Of a stretch of DNA of 14,076 nt, positions 1 through 7,705 are shown in pieces. The first letter of the stretch is position 1, and each line of letters starts with the position of its first letter. Under the pieces are notes generated by a model that saw only the letters and a program-made list of their open reading frames with translations, did not search any database and had not been told where the DNA came from. The position numbers and the translations under genes are program-made. This stretch comes from Synergistaceae bacterium (GTDB taxonomy: Bacteria; Synergistota; Synergistia; Synergistales; Aminobacteriaceae). The stretch is from assembly GCA_031273365.1 (NCBI GenBank), contig JAISSA010000017.1:1-14076 (forward strand). Reading direction: 5' to 3'.

Positions 1-85
1 CGATAAGGCCGCTTTCAATTCTGACGTCAGCCTGAAAGACAGACGCCGCGCTGACAACCTTTCCTCCACTGAGCACAAGAGCCAA
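1..85 (-). CDS. hyuA: HyuA/dihydropyrimidinase-type cyclic amidohydrolase, N-terminal fragment
   Basis: Only the first 28 codons are present; the gene runs off the left edge. The minus-strand frame reads LALVLSGGKVVSAASVFQAD and ends at ESGLI. This is the N-terminal beta-sandwich pattern of dihydropyrimidinases, hydantoinases and E. coli YgeZ/HyuA (hydrophobic strand, NG/GG-x-VV, then a second strand ending in a DG/SGxI-like turn). The proposed start is TTG at 85-83, preceded by a G-rich Shine-Dalgarno (AGGGGGGG, complement of 92-99) with 6 nt spacing. No ATG is available nearby. HyuA-like enzymes hydrolyse cyclic amide rings and commonly sit in the same cluster as ygeX, ygeY, ygeW, ygfK and ssnA, so the context supports the call. 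No catalytic metal ligands fall within the window. Another amidohydrolase family with the same N-terminal fold, such as an allantoinase-like one, cannot be excluded. Confidence 0.62.
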   Translation of the reverse strand, partial: MALVLSGGKVVSAASVFQADVRIESGLI

Positions 86-100
86 AAGAATCCCCCCCTG

Positions 101-180
101 AGAAAAAAAAGGAAAAAAAGAAAAAAATAAACGGGGTCAGGGGACTAAGTCCCCTGCGGGGTGCGGGGCCGGCCCCGCAG
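101..180 (-). repeat. Dispersed GC-rich palindromic repeat R1, copy 1 (reverse orientation), with poly-T tract
   Basis: The segment holds an 8-bp inverted repeat with a 1-nt centre (AGGGGACT-A-AGTCCCCT, 139-155) and an 18-bp perfect palindrome (TGCGGGGCC/GGCCCCGCA, 162-179). Its reverse complement shares the CCCCGCAGGGGAC-N-GTCCCCTGACCCCG core with 1716-1745 and 7741-7771. Read on the minus strand, from the permease toward the hyuA fragment, the hairpins are followed within 8 nt by a long T-rich run (complement of 101-132). The arrangement resembles an intrinsic terminator or attenuator ahead of hyuA. The T-run is not flush with the stem, so efficiency is uncertain. Confidence 0.6.
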
Positions 181-220
181 TTTTTAAGCTTTTAAGCTTT
201 TAAGTTTTTAAGCTTTAAGT
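181..220. repeat. Short tandem repeat of TTTTAAGC-like units
   Basis: About five imperfect 7-9 bp units of the form T(3-5)AAG(C) follow one another, so TTAAGCTTTTAA is read repeatedly. The tract lies between R1 copy 1 and the inverted repeat downstream of the permease. It contains several AAGCTT palindromes and no coding potential. It may be a slippage-prone simple repeat. Confidence 0.7.
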
Positions 221-227
221 TCCCGAT

Positions 228-266
228 CGGGGGTTCCCGGAAAAACAGGCGTGGCAGGAACCCCCG
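228..266 (-). terminator. Inverted repeat 3' of the permease, possible terminator
   Basis: Perfect 10-bp arms CGGGGGTTCC (228-237) and GGAACCCCCG (257-266) enclose a 19-nt loop, 18 bp past the permease stop codon. On the minus strand the hairpin is followed by AT-rich but not T-rich sequence. It is therefore a weak candidate for Rho-independent termination and could instead protect the 3' end of the mRNA. Confidence 0.4.
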
Positions 267-283
267 GCCGCGAACATTTACTT

Positions 284-1645
284 CTATCCCACTTCGATGA
301 CAGCCGTACTCGCTCCGTCCGGCGGGAAAATGATGTTCATGATAATCCCGATGACGCAGACGGCCACCACCGAATCCTTCATCACGTAGCGCACGATGGA
401 GGGCAGCTGGCTTATCAGAGCCTCCGGTCCGGTGGCGAGTCCCATGCCCAGAGCGAACGTGACGGAGAGCACCGTGATGTTGCGCTGGCTGAAACCGGCT
501 TTTGCGATCAGCTTGATCCCGTTGATGGTGATCATGGCGAACACCCCAATTATAGCTCCGCCCAGCACCGGGTTCGGCATAATGGTGAAGAGCGCGCCGA
601 CCTTCGGGACGAACCCGGCCAGCACCAGCGTAGCGGCCCCGGTCGCAATGGTGAATTTGTTGACGACCTTCGTCATCGCGACAAGCCCCGCGTTCTGCCC
701 GAACGCCGTGTTCGGGAGGGTGTTGAACACCGAGGCGATCATGGACCCGAACGAGTCCGCCAGGATCGCGCCGCTCGTCTCCTCGATGGTCGCCTCGCGG
801 TCGAAGGCCGCGACCGTTATGCCGGACGTGTTGCCGATCGTCTCGAGTCCGGAGACCACGTAAAGCGCTGCGAAGCTCAATATCGCGTCGGGGTGAAATT
901 CATAGCCGAAGCGAAACGGGATCGGGACCGCGAACCATGAGGCGTCGAAAAGCGCCGAAAAGTTGAGCGTTCCCATAAAAAACGCGACGACATACCCGAC
1001 CAGAATTCCCGTGAGAAGCGCCGAAACCTGTACCATGCCCTTCCCGAACCTCTGGCACAGCACGACCGTAACGAAGACCAGAAGGCCAAGGAGCATGTTT
1101 TGGGGCGATCCGTAATCGGCGCTCCCCACCCCGCCGGCCCAGTACCCCGTGCCGGCTTTGAGCAGGTTGATGCCGATCGCGATCAGGACCGCGCCGATGA
1201 TGAGAGGGGGGAAGAATTTTTTGAGCGGCCTGATGGTGAACCCCATCACGAACTCGACGAGGCTCCCGACGAGCGCTCCCCCGAGGACGCCGGGAAGCCC
1301 GTAGGCCTTTCCTATCGTTATCGACGTCGGGACAAACGCGAACGCCGTGCCCATGACTATCGGCAACTCGGCCCCAATGCGCGGGAGCTTCGATTTTTTC
1401 CCGAAGAGGGCAATGGGATAGAGCTGGAAAAACGTCGTAGCGCCGGAGATGAACATCGCGCACTGCACCATGATTATCCTGCCCGGCTCATCGAGCCCGA
1501 CAATCCCCGCAAGGATAAAACAGGGCGCGAGGTTCGAGGTGAACATCGCGAGCACGTGCTGCAGCCCAAGAGGAAAAGCTATAGAAAAAGGAGGCCTCCC
1601 GTCGAGCCGGTAGATAAGGTTTTTCTTTTCAGCGTTCGTATCCAT
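284..1645 (-). CDS. NCS2-family nucleobase (probably xanthine/urate) permease
   Basis: A 453-residue membrane protein with about 14 hydrophobic segments, the usual size for the nucleobase:cation symporter-2 family. Family landmarks are visible. LQHVLAMF near the N-terminus contains His30. Glu268 lies in GLETIGNTSG, matching the transport-critical Glu of TM8 in XanQ. Asp297 lies in ADSFGS (TM9). The NCS2 signature is QNAGLVAMTK, with Gln317-Asn318. In XanQ and UapA, residues at these positions bind the purine or the proton. The start is ATG at 1645 with GGAG at 1660-1657, 11 nt upstream. It is the last complete gene of the minus-strand cluster, between ygeW and the hyuA fragment. Given the purine-degradation neighbours I infer xanthine or urate uptake. 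The sequence alone does not separate xanthine, urate and uracil carriers. Confidence 0.88.
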   Translation of the reverse strand: MDTNAEKKNLIYRLDGRPPFSIAFPLGLQHVLAMFTSNLAPCFILAGIVGLDEPGRIIMVQCAMFISGATTFFQLYPIALFGKKSKLPRIGAELPIVMGTAFAFVPTSITIGKAYGLPGVLGGALVGSLVEFVMGFTIRPLKKFFPPLIIGAVLIAIGINLLKAGTGYWAGGVGSADYGSPQNMLLGLLVFVTVVLCQRFGKGMVQVSALLTGILVGYVVAFFMGTLNFSALFDASWFAVPIPFRFGYEFHPDAILSFAALYVVSGLETIGNTSGITVAAFDREATIEETSGAILADSFGSMIASVFNTLPNTAFGQNAGLVAMTKVVNKFTIATGAATLVLAGFVPKVGALFTIMPNPVLGGAIIGVFAMITINGIKLIAKAGFSQRNITVLSVTFALGMGLATGPEALISQLPSIVRYVMKDSVVAVCVIGIIMNIIFPPDGASTAVIEVG

Positions 1646-1686
1646 GGGCCTTTTTGCTCCTTTTTTATTAATGTCAACAGATTAAC

Positions 1687-1775
1687 AAAACAAAAACCAT
1701 GGGGCGCTGCCCCATACCCCGCAGGGGACTTGTCCCCTGACCCCGTTTAGTTTGGGGCTCTGCCCCATACCCCGT
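1687..1775 (-). repeat. R1 repeat, copy 2 plus a partial copy; terminator-like on the minus strand
   Basis: The hairpin ATGGGGC-gct-GCCCCAT (1699-1715) is followed by CCCCGCAGGGGAC-ttgt-CCCCTGACCCCG (1717-1745) and then by a partial second copy, GGGGC-tct-GCCCC-ATACCCCG (1754-1774). On the minus strand, downstream of ygeW, the ATGGGGC/GCCCCAT stem is followed by GG and then T5-G-T4. That is a plausible intrinsic terminator, or attenuator, before the permease. The same hairpin and core occur at 7724-7771, and the core alone occurs inverted at 132-180. Confidence 0.65.
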
Positions 1776-1780
1776 TTTTT

Positions 1781-2788
1781 TTATTTTCCGTTCATCAGGA
1801 GCGTCATTACCGCTTTTGCGGTGTGAAGGCGGTTCTCCGCGGCGTCGTACACGACCGAGTGCGGGCCGTCGATGACCGCGTCCTCGACCTCGTTGTTCCG
1901 GTCGGCGGGGAGCGCGTGCATGTAAATGACGTCCCTGTCGGCGGTGGCCATTTTCTCCTCCGTACACTTCCATGACCGGTGCGCCTTCAGCGCGTCGTTC
2001 ACGACCTTCACAGCGCCCGCCGGAGCGTTGCCCGTCTGGTCATTGACCCAGTTGCCCCAGTTTTTCGGGATTACGATGTGCGCGCCCCTGTAGGCCGCCG
2101 CCTCGTCGTCGGTGACGGTCACGGTCCCGCCGTAACGATCGGCGTTCGCCTTCGCCTTCGCGACGACCCAATCCGGAAGCTCCCAGCCCCTGGGGTGCGC
2201 GAGCGTGACGTCCATGCCGTAGCGGGGGAACAGCAACACCTGCGACACAGGCACGGATATCGGCTTTTTGTGGCTCTCGGCGTACGCCCAGATGATGGAG
2301 ACCCTGAGACGCTTCAGCCCGCCGTCGAACTTCTCCTTCATCGTCATCAGGTCGGCGAGCGCCTGGAACGGATGATACAGGTCGCACTGAAGGTTCATGA
2401 CAGGGACCGTGGACCACTTCGCCATTTCATTCAGGTACCTGTTGCCGTAACCCCAGTTGCAGTAACGACACGCGATGCCATGCCCGAAGCGGGACAAAAT
2501 TATCGCGGTGTCCTTTGCCGACTCTCCATGCGCGATCTGCATATTGCTCGAGTCGAGAAATCCCGCGTGTCCGCCCAGCTGGGCGAATCCTGCCTCCATG
2601 GAGTTGCGGGTGCGGGTCGATTGCTCGAAGAAGATCAAAAACAGGCTCCTGTCCCTGAGATAAGGAGTGGGAACCCCCTGCGCAAACTTCGACTTGAGGT
2701 CATACGAAACCTCGATCATCGTGTCGACCTCTTCTTTTGTGAAATCCTCGACGTCGATAAAATGCCTTCCGCGAAAAACAGTCTGCAT
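1781..2788 (-). CDS. ygeW: YgeW-type knotted transcarbamylase (putative catabolic carbamoyltransferase)
   Basis: A 335-residue member of the aspartate/ornithine transcarbamylase superfamily. The carbamoyl-phosphate site STRTR is at 57-61, HPFQ (the HPxQ motif) at 139-142, and HALPADR at 291-297 replaces the HCLP motif of ornithine transcarbamylase. This pattern fits the YgeW group, which structural work described as a knotted transcarbamylase of unknown substrate. It is shorter than E. coli YgeW, which I recall as just under 400 residues. The start is ATG at 2788 with a full AGGAGG (complement of 2797-2802) 8 nt upstream. It lies 110 bp after ygeY. By context it would transfer a carbamoyl group from a ureido intermediate to phosphate, giving carbamoyl phosphate. 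That direction and substrate are inferred, and no carbamate kinase is present in the window. Confidence 0.88.
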   Translation of the reverse strand: MQTVFRGRHFIDVEDFTKEEVDTMIEVSYDLKSKFAQGVPTPYLRDRSLFLIFFEQSTRTRNSMEAGFAQLGGHAGFLDSSNMQIAHGESAKDTAIILSRFGHGIACRYCNWGYGNRYLNEMAKWSTVPVMNLQCDLYHPFQALADLMTMKEKFDGGLKRLRVSIIWAYAESHKKPISVPVSQVLLFPRYGMDVTLAHPRGWELPDWVVAKAKANADRYGGTVTVTDDEAAAYRGAHIVIPKNWGNWVNDQTGNAPAGAVKVVNDALKAHRSWKCTEEKMATADRDVIYMHALPADRNNEVEDAVIDGPHSVVYDAAENRLHTAKAVMTLLMNGK

Positions 2789-2820
2789 GACAAAAACCTC
2801 CTGAAATTTTTTTGCGGTAA

Positions 2821-2851
2821 GCGTTCGCCCCGGGGCTCAGAGCCGGTCCCC
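2821..2851. repeat. Degenerate fragment of the R2 repeat in the ygeY-ygeW spacer
   Basis: GCGTTCGCCCC-GGGGCTCAGAGCC resembles the GTTCGCCCCTGGGGCTCACTGGCC part of the tandem array at 4261-4284. It contains the 10-bp palindrome GCCCCGGGGC (2827-2836). The rest of the 110-bp spacer shows only the ygeW ribosome binding site. Confidence 0.45.
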
Positions 2852-2898
2852 CAATTTGAACGCCTGCCTTTTTGTGAATCACCCGTGCCGTTAGGCCG

Positions 2899-4137
2899 TT
2901 AGATAATGTTTCTTGTGCTCTCCGGCATCTTTTTGGCGTATTTTTCCACGTAAATCGTTGGGATCGCCGCGTACATGGCGGCGCAGTCAATGAGTTCCCT
3001 CTTCCACGTCAGCTCGTTTGGAGCGTGCGCCTGATCTTCGTGCCCCGGGCCGAACCCGATGCAGGGTATTCCATGCATACCCATTATCGCCACTCCGTTC
3101 GTCGAGAACGTCCACTTGTCGAGCCGGGCCCTCTTTCCGAACAGGCTCTCGTAAGCCTCCATAAGGGTTCCGCACACCGGGTGATCCTCCTCGATGACCC
3201 ACGTCGGGAAGCAGCAGTCGGTCGGGTAGGTCAGCCCCGTATACGACGGGCGGTCGTACCGGTACACGCCCACCTCCGCCCCCGAGGCGACGACGGACGG
3301 CAGCCTCCGTATCTGCGAAAGGGCATATTCGGGCGTCTCCCCTCTCGTGAGGCGACGGTCGATCGATATTTTGCAGCTGTCGGCCACCGCGCAGCGCGAG
3401 GGCGAGGTGAAAAATATCTCCGACACGGTGAGGCTCCCCTTGCCCAAAAATTCGTCGTCCTTGAGGTTCTCGTGAAGCGCCCGCAGCTCGAGCAGGATGG
3501 GCGCTATTTTGTAGATCGCGTTGTCGCCGCGCTCCGGCGCTGAACCGTGGCAGCTCACTCCCTTCGTGGAGACATATATCTCCATCCGGCCCCTCTGCCC
3601 GCGATAGATGCCGCCATCCGTCGGCTCGGTGCTGACGACGAAGTCCGGACGCAGTTTATCCTCGTTGATTATGTATTGCCAGCAGAGCCCATCGCAGTCC
3701 TCCTCCTGTACGGAGCCCACGACGACGAGGGTATAGTCCGCATCGAGGCCCAGCTCCCTGATTATCTTTCCGGCGTACACCATGGAGGCCATTCCGCCCT
3801 CCTGATCGCTGCCGCCGCGCCCTCCGATTCTCTCCGCGTCCTCGAAGCCCCTGTACGGATCGAATTCCCAGTTGCCGGCGTTGCCGATCCCCACGGTGTC
3901 AATATGCGCGTCCATAGCGATCAGATGCCCGCCATTCCCGATATAGCCCAGGATGTTGCCCATCGGATCGATCCGAATTCTGTCAAATCCCGCCCTCTCC
4001 ATCTCCTCCTTTATGCGTTCGGCCACTTTCTTCTCGTCACAGCTCTCGCTGGGAATCGCGATCATGTCGCGAAGAAATTTCGTCATATCCGGCTCGTACT
4101 TCACGGCCAGTTCATTGATCTTCTTAAAATCGAGCAT
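2899..4137 (-). CDS. ygeY: YgeY-family M20 metallohydrolase
   Basis: A 412-residue M20 peptidase/deacylase-fold enzyme. Metal and catalytic landmarks are all present: MDAHIDTV (His78, Asp80), GGRGGSDQEGG (bridging Asp111), VQEED (Glu145-Glu146), STEPT (Glu171), and a late GPGHEDQAHAPNE (His371). SCHGSAP (His197) fits the lid-domain histidine of dimeric M20 enzymes. The family is known as the selenium-metabolism-linked hydrolase YgeY. M20 relatives hydrolyse peptide, N-acyl or N-carbamoyl bonds, so removal of a carbamoyl group from a ureido acid is a reasonable inferred role beside ygeW and ygeX. The start is ATG at 4137 with AAGGAGGAG (complement of 4142-4150) immediately upstream. A 228-bp spacer filled with R2 repeats separates it from ygfK. 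Confidence 0.88.
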   Translation of the reverse strand: MLDFKKINELAVKYEPDMTKFLRDMIAIPSESCDEKKVAERIKEEMERAGFDRIRIDPMGNILGYIGNGGHLIAMDAHIDTVGIGNAGNWEFDPYRGFEDAERIGGRGGSDQEGGMASMVYAGKIIRELGLDADYTLVVVGSVQEEDCDGLCWQYIINEDKLRPDFVVSTEPTDGGIYRGQRGRMEIYVSTKGVSCHGSAPERGDNAIYKIAPILLELRALHENLKDDEFLGKGSLTVSEIFFTSPSRCAVADSCKISIDRRLTRGETPEYALSQIRRLPSVVASGAEVGVYRYDRPSYTGLTYPTDCCFPTWVIEEDHPVCGTLMEAYESLFGKRARLDKWTFSTNGVAIMGMHGIPCIGFGPGHEDQAHAPNELTWKRELIDCAAMYAAIPTIYVEKYAKKMPESTRNII

Positions 4138-4151
4138 TGTTCTCCTCCTTA

Positions 4152-4361
4152 ATTTAAAACCAGGGGGGCAGGGCCCGTTCGCTCACTACGTTCGTCTCAC
4201 TGGCCCCCCTGGAACCCCTATTTAAAGCCCAGGGGGACAGGGGGACGTGTCCCCACGCCCGTTCGCCCCTGGGGCTCACTGGCCCCCCTGGAACCCCTAT
4301 TTAAAGTCCGGGGGGCAGGGGGAACGTGTCCCCGCGCCCGTTCGCCCATTAATTAAACCCC
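4152..4361. repeat. R2 tandem repeat array, three imperfect units of about 65-80 bp
   Basis: Three units each begin ATTTAAA: 4152-4219 (about 68 bp), 4220-4298 (79 bp) and 4299-4361 (partial). Each carries a G-rich arm and the motif GCCCGTTCGC; the first two end GGCCCCCCTGGAACCCCT. In unit 1 the arms CCAGGGGGGC (4160-4169) and GCCCCCCTGG (4203-4212) are perfect complements around a 33-nt loop. Units 2 and 3 contain a small GGGGACGTGTCCCC-type hairpin (4241-4254 in unit 2). The array fills the ygfK-ygeY spacer and has no convincing ORF. Related fragments occur at 2821-2851 and 11300-11325. Confidence 0.8.
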
Positions 4362-4365
4362 CGCC

Positions 4366-7300
4366 TCAATAATCGATCAGCCACGGCAACGAATTTTTTA
4401 TTCCGTTGTACAGCACGGACATTTCAAACATGCTTCTGAGCGACAGCTCCCCGTCGAACGCTTTTTTCATCTCCATGGAGCGCACCCCGTAACCCGGGTC
4501 CAGCCTCACCCTGACGTTTTCGTTCTCATACACGACACAGGCCGTCAGGCCGCCGCAACGCTCCACGGTCAGGCTCTCCTCTTTGCCGCCCGTTCGCCTG
4601 CGGACAGCGGAACCCTCCACGCGGAACACATTGTCGTCCTGCGACACGAAATCCCCTTCGTTCAGGCACAGCCTCGGTTTGTCCATGTAGGGCCTGCCGT
4701 CGTGTACGCAAAACGCGCCGCAGTTGCCGCACTCGTTGCAAAAGTCGTCGATGTGGACGATCTGGCTGCCCTGCGTTATCGACAGAGGCTCCATCGCTCC
4801 GGAGCGGAGCGAACCGCCGACAACCCGCAACTTCGGCAGCAAAACCGACACCGGCGGAGTGACGACGCTGTAATTCGCGCGATTCGGACAGACGTCGACG
4901 CACTTGCCGCACACGGAAGCGCATTGCAGGCAACGCTTCGCCTCCGCCACGGCCTCGGCCTCGCCCAGCGTGGTTTCGACCAGCTCGAACCCGGCGCGCA
5001 GATCACGCGACAGATGGGGTTCGCGATTCCTGAATGTTTTACGAACCCGAGCCCGCCTGATTGCGGCCAGTTCCTCGCCTGCAGGCTGCGGAGGACGGGG
5101 GCTTTCGGGCAGGGCGACGCCCAGTTCGGCGCATATGGCTTCAGCGGCGCGCCTTCCGTCGGCACAGGCCTGAACGACCGTCGCGGGCCCCGTGACGGCA
5201 TCCCCTCCGGCGTAAACGCCGCGCTCCCCGGTGCGGCAGTTCCCGGCCGTCTCGATCGCGCCGTTTCGGCCGAACACAATGCCTGTGTTTTCGGTTCCTG
5301 TGTTTTCAAATGGAGCCCTGTCCGGCCTCTGCCCGATCGCGGAGATTATCGAGTCCGCGTCCAGCACGAACGTCTCCCCGGTTGGCTCCGGCCTTCTCCT
5401 GCCGCTCGCGTCCGGCTCCCCGAGGCGATTGCGCCCGCACTCCAGTCCGCACACCTTCCCGTCTCGCGTGATCACCCTGAGCGGCGTCGCGAGTTCGACG
5501 AGACGATTGCCCTCCTCGAACAGCGTATCGAGCTCCTCGGCTACGGCCGGCGCTTCTTCTCTGGTTCTCCTGTAAACAACGGTGACGGGCGAACCCGAGA
5601 GCCGCGCGGCGGTACGAGCCGCGTCCATGGCGGTGTTGCCGCCGCCAAGGACGAGGACTTTTCTGCCGAGGTCCGGTCGCCTTCCGGCCGCGGTCTCCCT
5701 CAGCAGCGCGAGCGCGCCCCACACTCCGTCCGCGTCGTCGCCCTCGATGCCGGGCAGGGCGTCCATCGGAAACCCGCAGGCGACGTAAACGGCGTCGTAA
5801 CCGTCGCGCAGCAGGCTCCCGGGAATACTGTCAACCCGGGTATTCAGCCTGATTTCCACCCCCAGCGACTTTATGCGTTCCACGTCCTCGTCGAGCACCC
5901 TGCGCGGAAGGCGGAACTCCGGAGCTATCGCCATCATCCCGCCGGCCCGCTCGCCGGCCTCGAAAACCGTGACCTCCACCCCGGCGAGCGCCAGCGCGGC
6001 AGACGCCGCGAGCCCGGAGGGGCCGGCCCCGATGACCGCGACCTTCCTGCCGTTCCCGGCGATTTTGGACGTATTCGCCCTGCCCGCCCCTGGTTTTAAA
6101 ATGGATTTTAAATCGGAAACGAAGCGTTTCAGGGCCCTCACCCCGACCGGTTCGTCGTAGTTGGCCCTCGTGCAGCCGGTCTCGCAAAGATGGGTGCAGA
6201 CGTGCCCGGTCAGCCCGGGCAGGGGGTTTTTCGACAGGATCGTCGAGAGAGCCCCGTCATAGTCGCCGCGCGAAATTTGCAGGGTGTACGACGGGATGTC
6301 CTGACAGACGGCGCATCTCTCCATACAGGGGGCCTCGACGCAGTCGAAGAGGGCGAGTTTGGACGATACCTTCGGCGGACCCGCAAAATAATTTTTTTTG
6401 TATCTGGGGTCCGACAGGGCCTCCGAAGCCGCGCGGGCAAGGCTGGCGTCTTTGTTCGCGGCAAACTCGGCCAGAGTTTTTGCGCCCTGGCTTTTCATCT
6501 CGTTTTCCAGATTTTCCAGACACTGAAGGAAACGGGAATAACCGCCGGGCTTCAGAATATCGGACGCCATCGTCACGGAGAGCGCGCCGCAGGAAAACAG
6601 GCGGGCCATGTTCATCGCGTCGGCTCCCGCGGAGTACGAGACGTTCAGCTCCCCCTTCATATCCCCGTTCAGCCTGTTCCAGAGGTTCATCGTGATCGGA
6701 TAGAGCGGGCGTCCGGACATGTACATCTCCCCGCCCGGCATGAATCCCTTATGGTTGCGCATGGCGAGGGTGTTGCTCAGCTTGACGCCGAAAAACCTGC
6801 CCTGCTCCGCCGAAAGCGCCTTCATTTTTTTTATGATCTCTATGGCCTGAGGATATTTCAGATCATGCTCGAACACCCCGTCGGGAATGTCGATTTCAGC
6901 GTAGTTGAGGGTTCTGCCAAGCGTCTCCCGGACGAAGTCCGGCCCCATCAGTGTTGGGTTCAGCTTGACGGAGAGGTGGAAACCCCGTTCCCTGAGAAGA
7001 TATTCCGCGATGCGGCCGATTTCGTCCGGAGGACAGCCGTGCATCGTGGACAGGGTACAGCTGTTCGTGATGCGCGAACGGATCGGAACGTCGCGGAACT
7101 CCGGGAAATTTTTCGCGAGCTCGCTTCTGTATTCGTCGATCACGGGACCCGCGTCGAGAAGGGTGTCGATAAAACGCTGCATACGCGGTTCGAGTATGCC
7201 CTTCAGGTTGTAGCCGACGCTCAGGTTGAAAATGACGCCGTCGGGTCTGTCCTCCAGCCCCAGAATACGGCGCAATACCGGAATCAGCACCCACGCCTTT

Positions 7301-7674
7301 ATGTATTCCCTCACGGAAGACTCCAGTTTCAACTCCTGCGACCACTCGACGTTGAACCCCGCGTCCTCCATGTCGATGCAGGGCCGCGCCAGCTCGAGTT
7401 CGTCCATTATCTGAACCGTCTTCAGCTCGATGAACCGCGCTCCCGAGAGCCAGCTCGCGATGATGTTCTGAGCAAGCTGGGTATTGGGCCCGGCGGCCGG
7501 GCCTATCGGAGCGCCGAGGTATTCTCCGAAGAGGCTGGAGACGTATGGAGCGCCGACATGGGGTTCGTGAAACAGTGACCTGTGAATTCCAAAGATGCTC
7601 CCGTTTGTCCGGTACTCCTCGAGTATCCACGTCATCAGCTTGTTGAAAGATTGCGGTCTCATATGGCCTGACAT
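4366..7674 (-). CDS. ygfK: YgfK: multidomain Fe-S/FAD/NAD(P)H oxidoreductase ('putative selenate reductase subunit')
   Basis: A 1102-residue protein. Residues 1-430 resemble the TIM-barrel domain of the dihydroorotate/dihydropyrimidine dehydrogenase group (for example FIELKTV, NSCTLSTMHGCPPDEIG, GGEMYMSGRPLYP). Next is a glutamate-synthase-beta-like Fe-S domain with Cys445, 450, 454, 457, 493, 497 and 501. A Rossmann FAD site follows (VAVIGAGPSGLAAS, about 545-558), then a NAD(P)H site (VLVLGGGNTAMDAA, about 673-686) and the closing FAD motif GVYAGGDAVTGPA (819-831). The C-terminus has two Cys clusters: 915/918/922/925/929, and CxxCxxCxxxC at 979-989. The start is ATG at 7674, set by AAAGGAGG (complement of 7681-7688) and by the family N-terminus MxxxMRPxxF. 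The upstream open frame to 8091 is read-through into ssnA. The selenate name is historical. In this cluster it more likely passes electrons to or from a purine-derived ring, which is an inference. Confidence 0.9.
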   Translation of the reverse strand: MSGHMRPQSFNKLMTWILEEYRTNGSIFGIHRSLFHEPHVGAPYVSSLFGEYLGAPIGPAAGPNTQLAQNIIASWLSGARFIELKTVQIMDELELARPCIDMEDAGFNVEWSQELKLESSVREYIKAWVLIPVLRRILGLEDRPDGVIFNLSVGYNLKGILEPRMQRFIDTLLDAGPVIDEYRSELAKNFPEFRDVPIRSRITNSCTLSTMHGCPPDEIGRIAEYLLRERGFHLSVKLNPTLMGPDFVRETLGRTLNYAEIDIPDGVFEHDLKYPQAIEIIKKMKALSAEQGRFFGVKLSNTLAMRNHKGFMPGGEMYMSGRPLYPITMNLWNRLNGDMKGELNVSYSAGADAMNMARLFSCGALSVTMASDILKPGGYSRFLQCLENLENEMKSQGAKTLAEFAANKDASLARAASEALSDPRYKKNYFAGPPKVSSKLALFDCVEAPCMERCAVCQDIPSYTLQISRGDYDGALSTILSKNPLPGLTGHVCTHLCETGCTRANYDEPVGVRALKRFVSDLKSILKPGAGRANTSKIAGNGRKVAVIGAGPSGLAASAALALAGVEVTVFEAGERAGGMMAIAPEFRLPRRVLDEDVERIKSLGVEIRLNTRVDSIPGSLLRDGYDAVYVACGFPMDALPGIEGDDADGVWGALALLRETAAGRRPDLGRKVLVLGGGNTAMDAARTAARLSGSPVTVVYRRTREEAPAVAEELDTLFEEGNRLVELATPLRVITRDGKVCGLECGRNRLGEPDASGRRRPEPTGETFVLDADSIISAIGQRPDRAPFENTGTENTGIVFGRNGAIETAGNCRTGERGVYAGGDAVTGPATVVQACADGRRAAEAICAELGVALPESPRPPQPAGEELAAIRRARVRKTFRNREPHLSRDLRAGFELVETTLGEAEAVAEAKRCLQCASVCGKCVDVCPNRANYSVVTPPVSVLLPKLRVVGGSLRSGAMEPLSITQGSQIVHIDDFCNECGNCGAFCVHDGRPYMDKPRLCLNEGDFVSQDDNVFRVEGSAVRRRTGGKEESLTVERCGGLTACVVYENENVRVRLDPGYGVRSMEMKKAFDGELSLRSMFEMSVLYNGIKNSLPWLIDY

Positions 7675-7680
7675 GCGCTG

Positions 7681-7688
7681 CCTCCTTT
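7681..7688 (-). promoter_or_regulatory. Ribosome binding site fixing the ygfK start
   Basis: AAAGGAGG on the minus strand lies 6 nt before ATG 7674. It rules out the longer in-frame reading from 8091, which would overlap most of the end of ssnA. Confidence 0.85.
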
Positions 7689-7705
7689 GTCGACAACTCG
7701 AAGCC

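Noticed and set aside
1754..1782. Plus-strand intrinsic terminator (GGGGC-tct-GCCCC followed by a T-run)
   Set aside because: No plus-strand gene ends there, and the T-run is 8 nt from the stem. It is better explained as a partial R1 copy.
4152..4361. CRISPR-like array
   Set aside because: Units are 65-80 bp and similar along their whole length. There are no short constant repeats with unique spacers and no cas genes.
4702..7578. Long plus-strand open frames opposite ygfK (465 and 462 codons)
   Set aside because: They are shadows of the GC-rich third codon positions of ygfK. They have Arg/Gly/His-rich composition and no recognisable domains.
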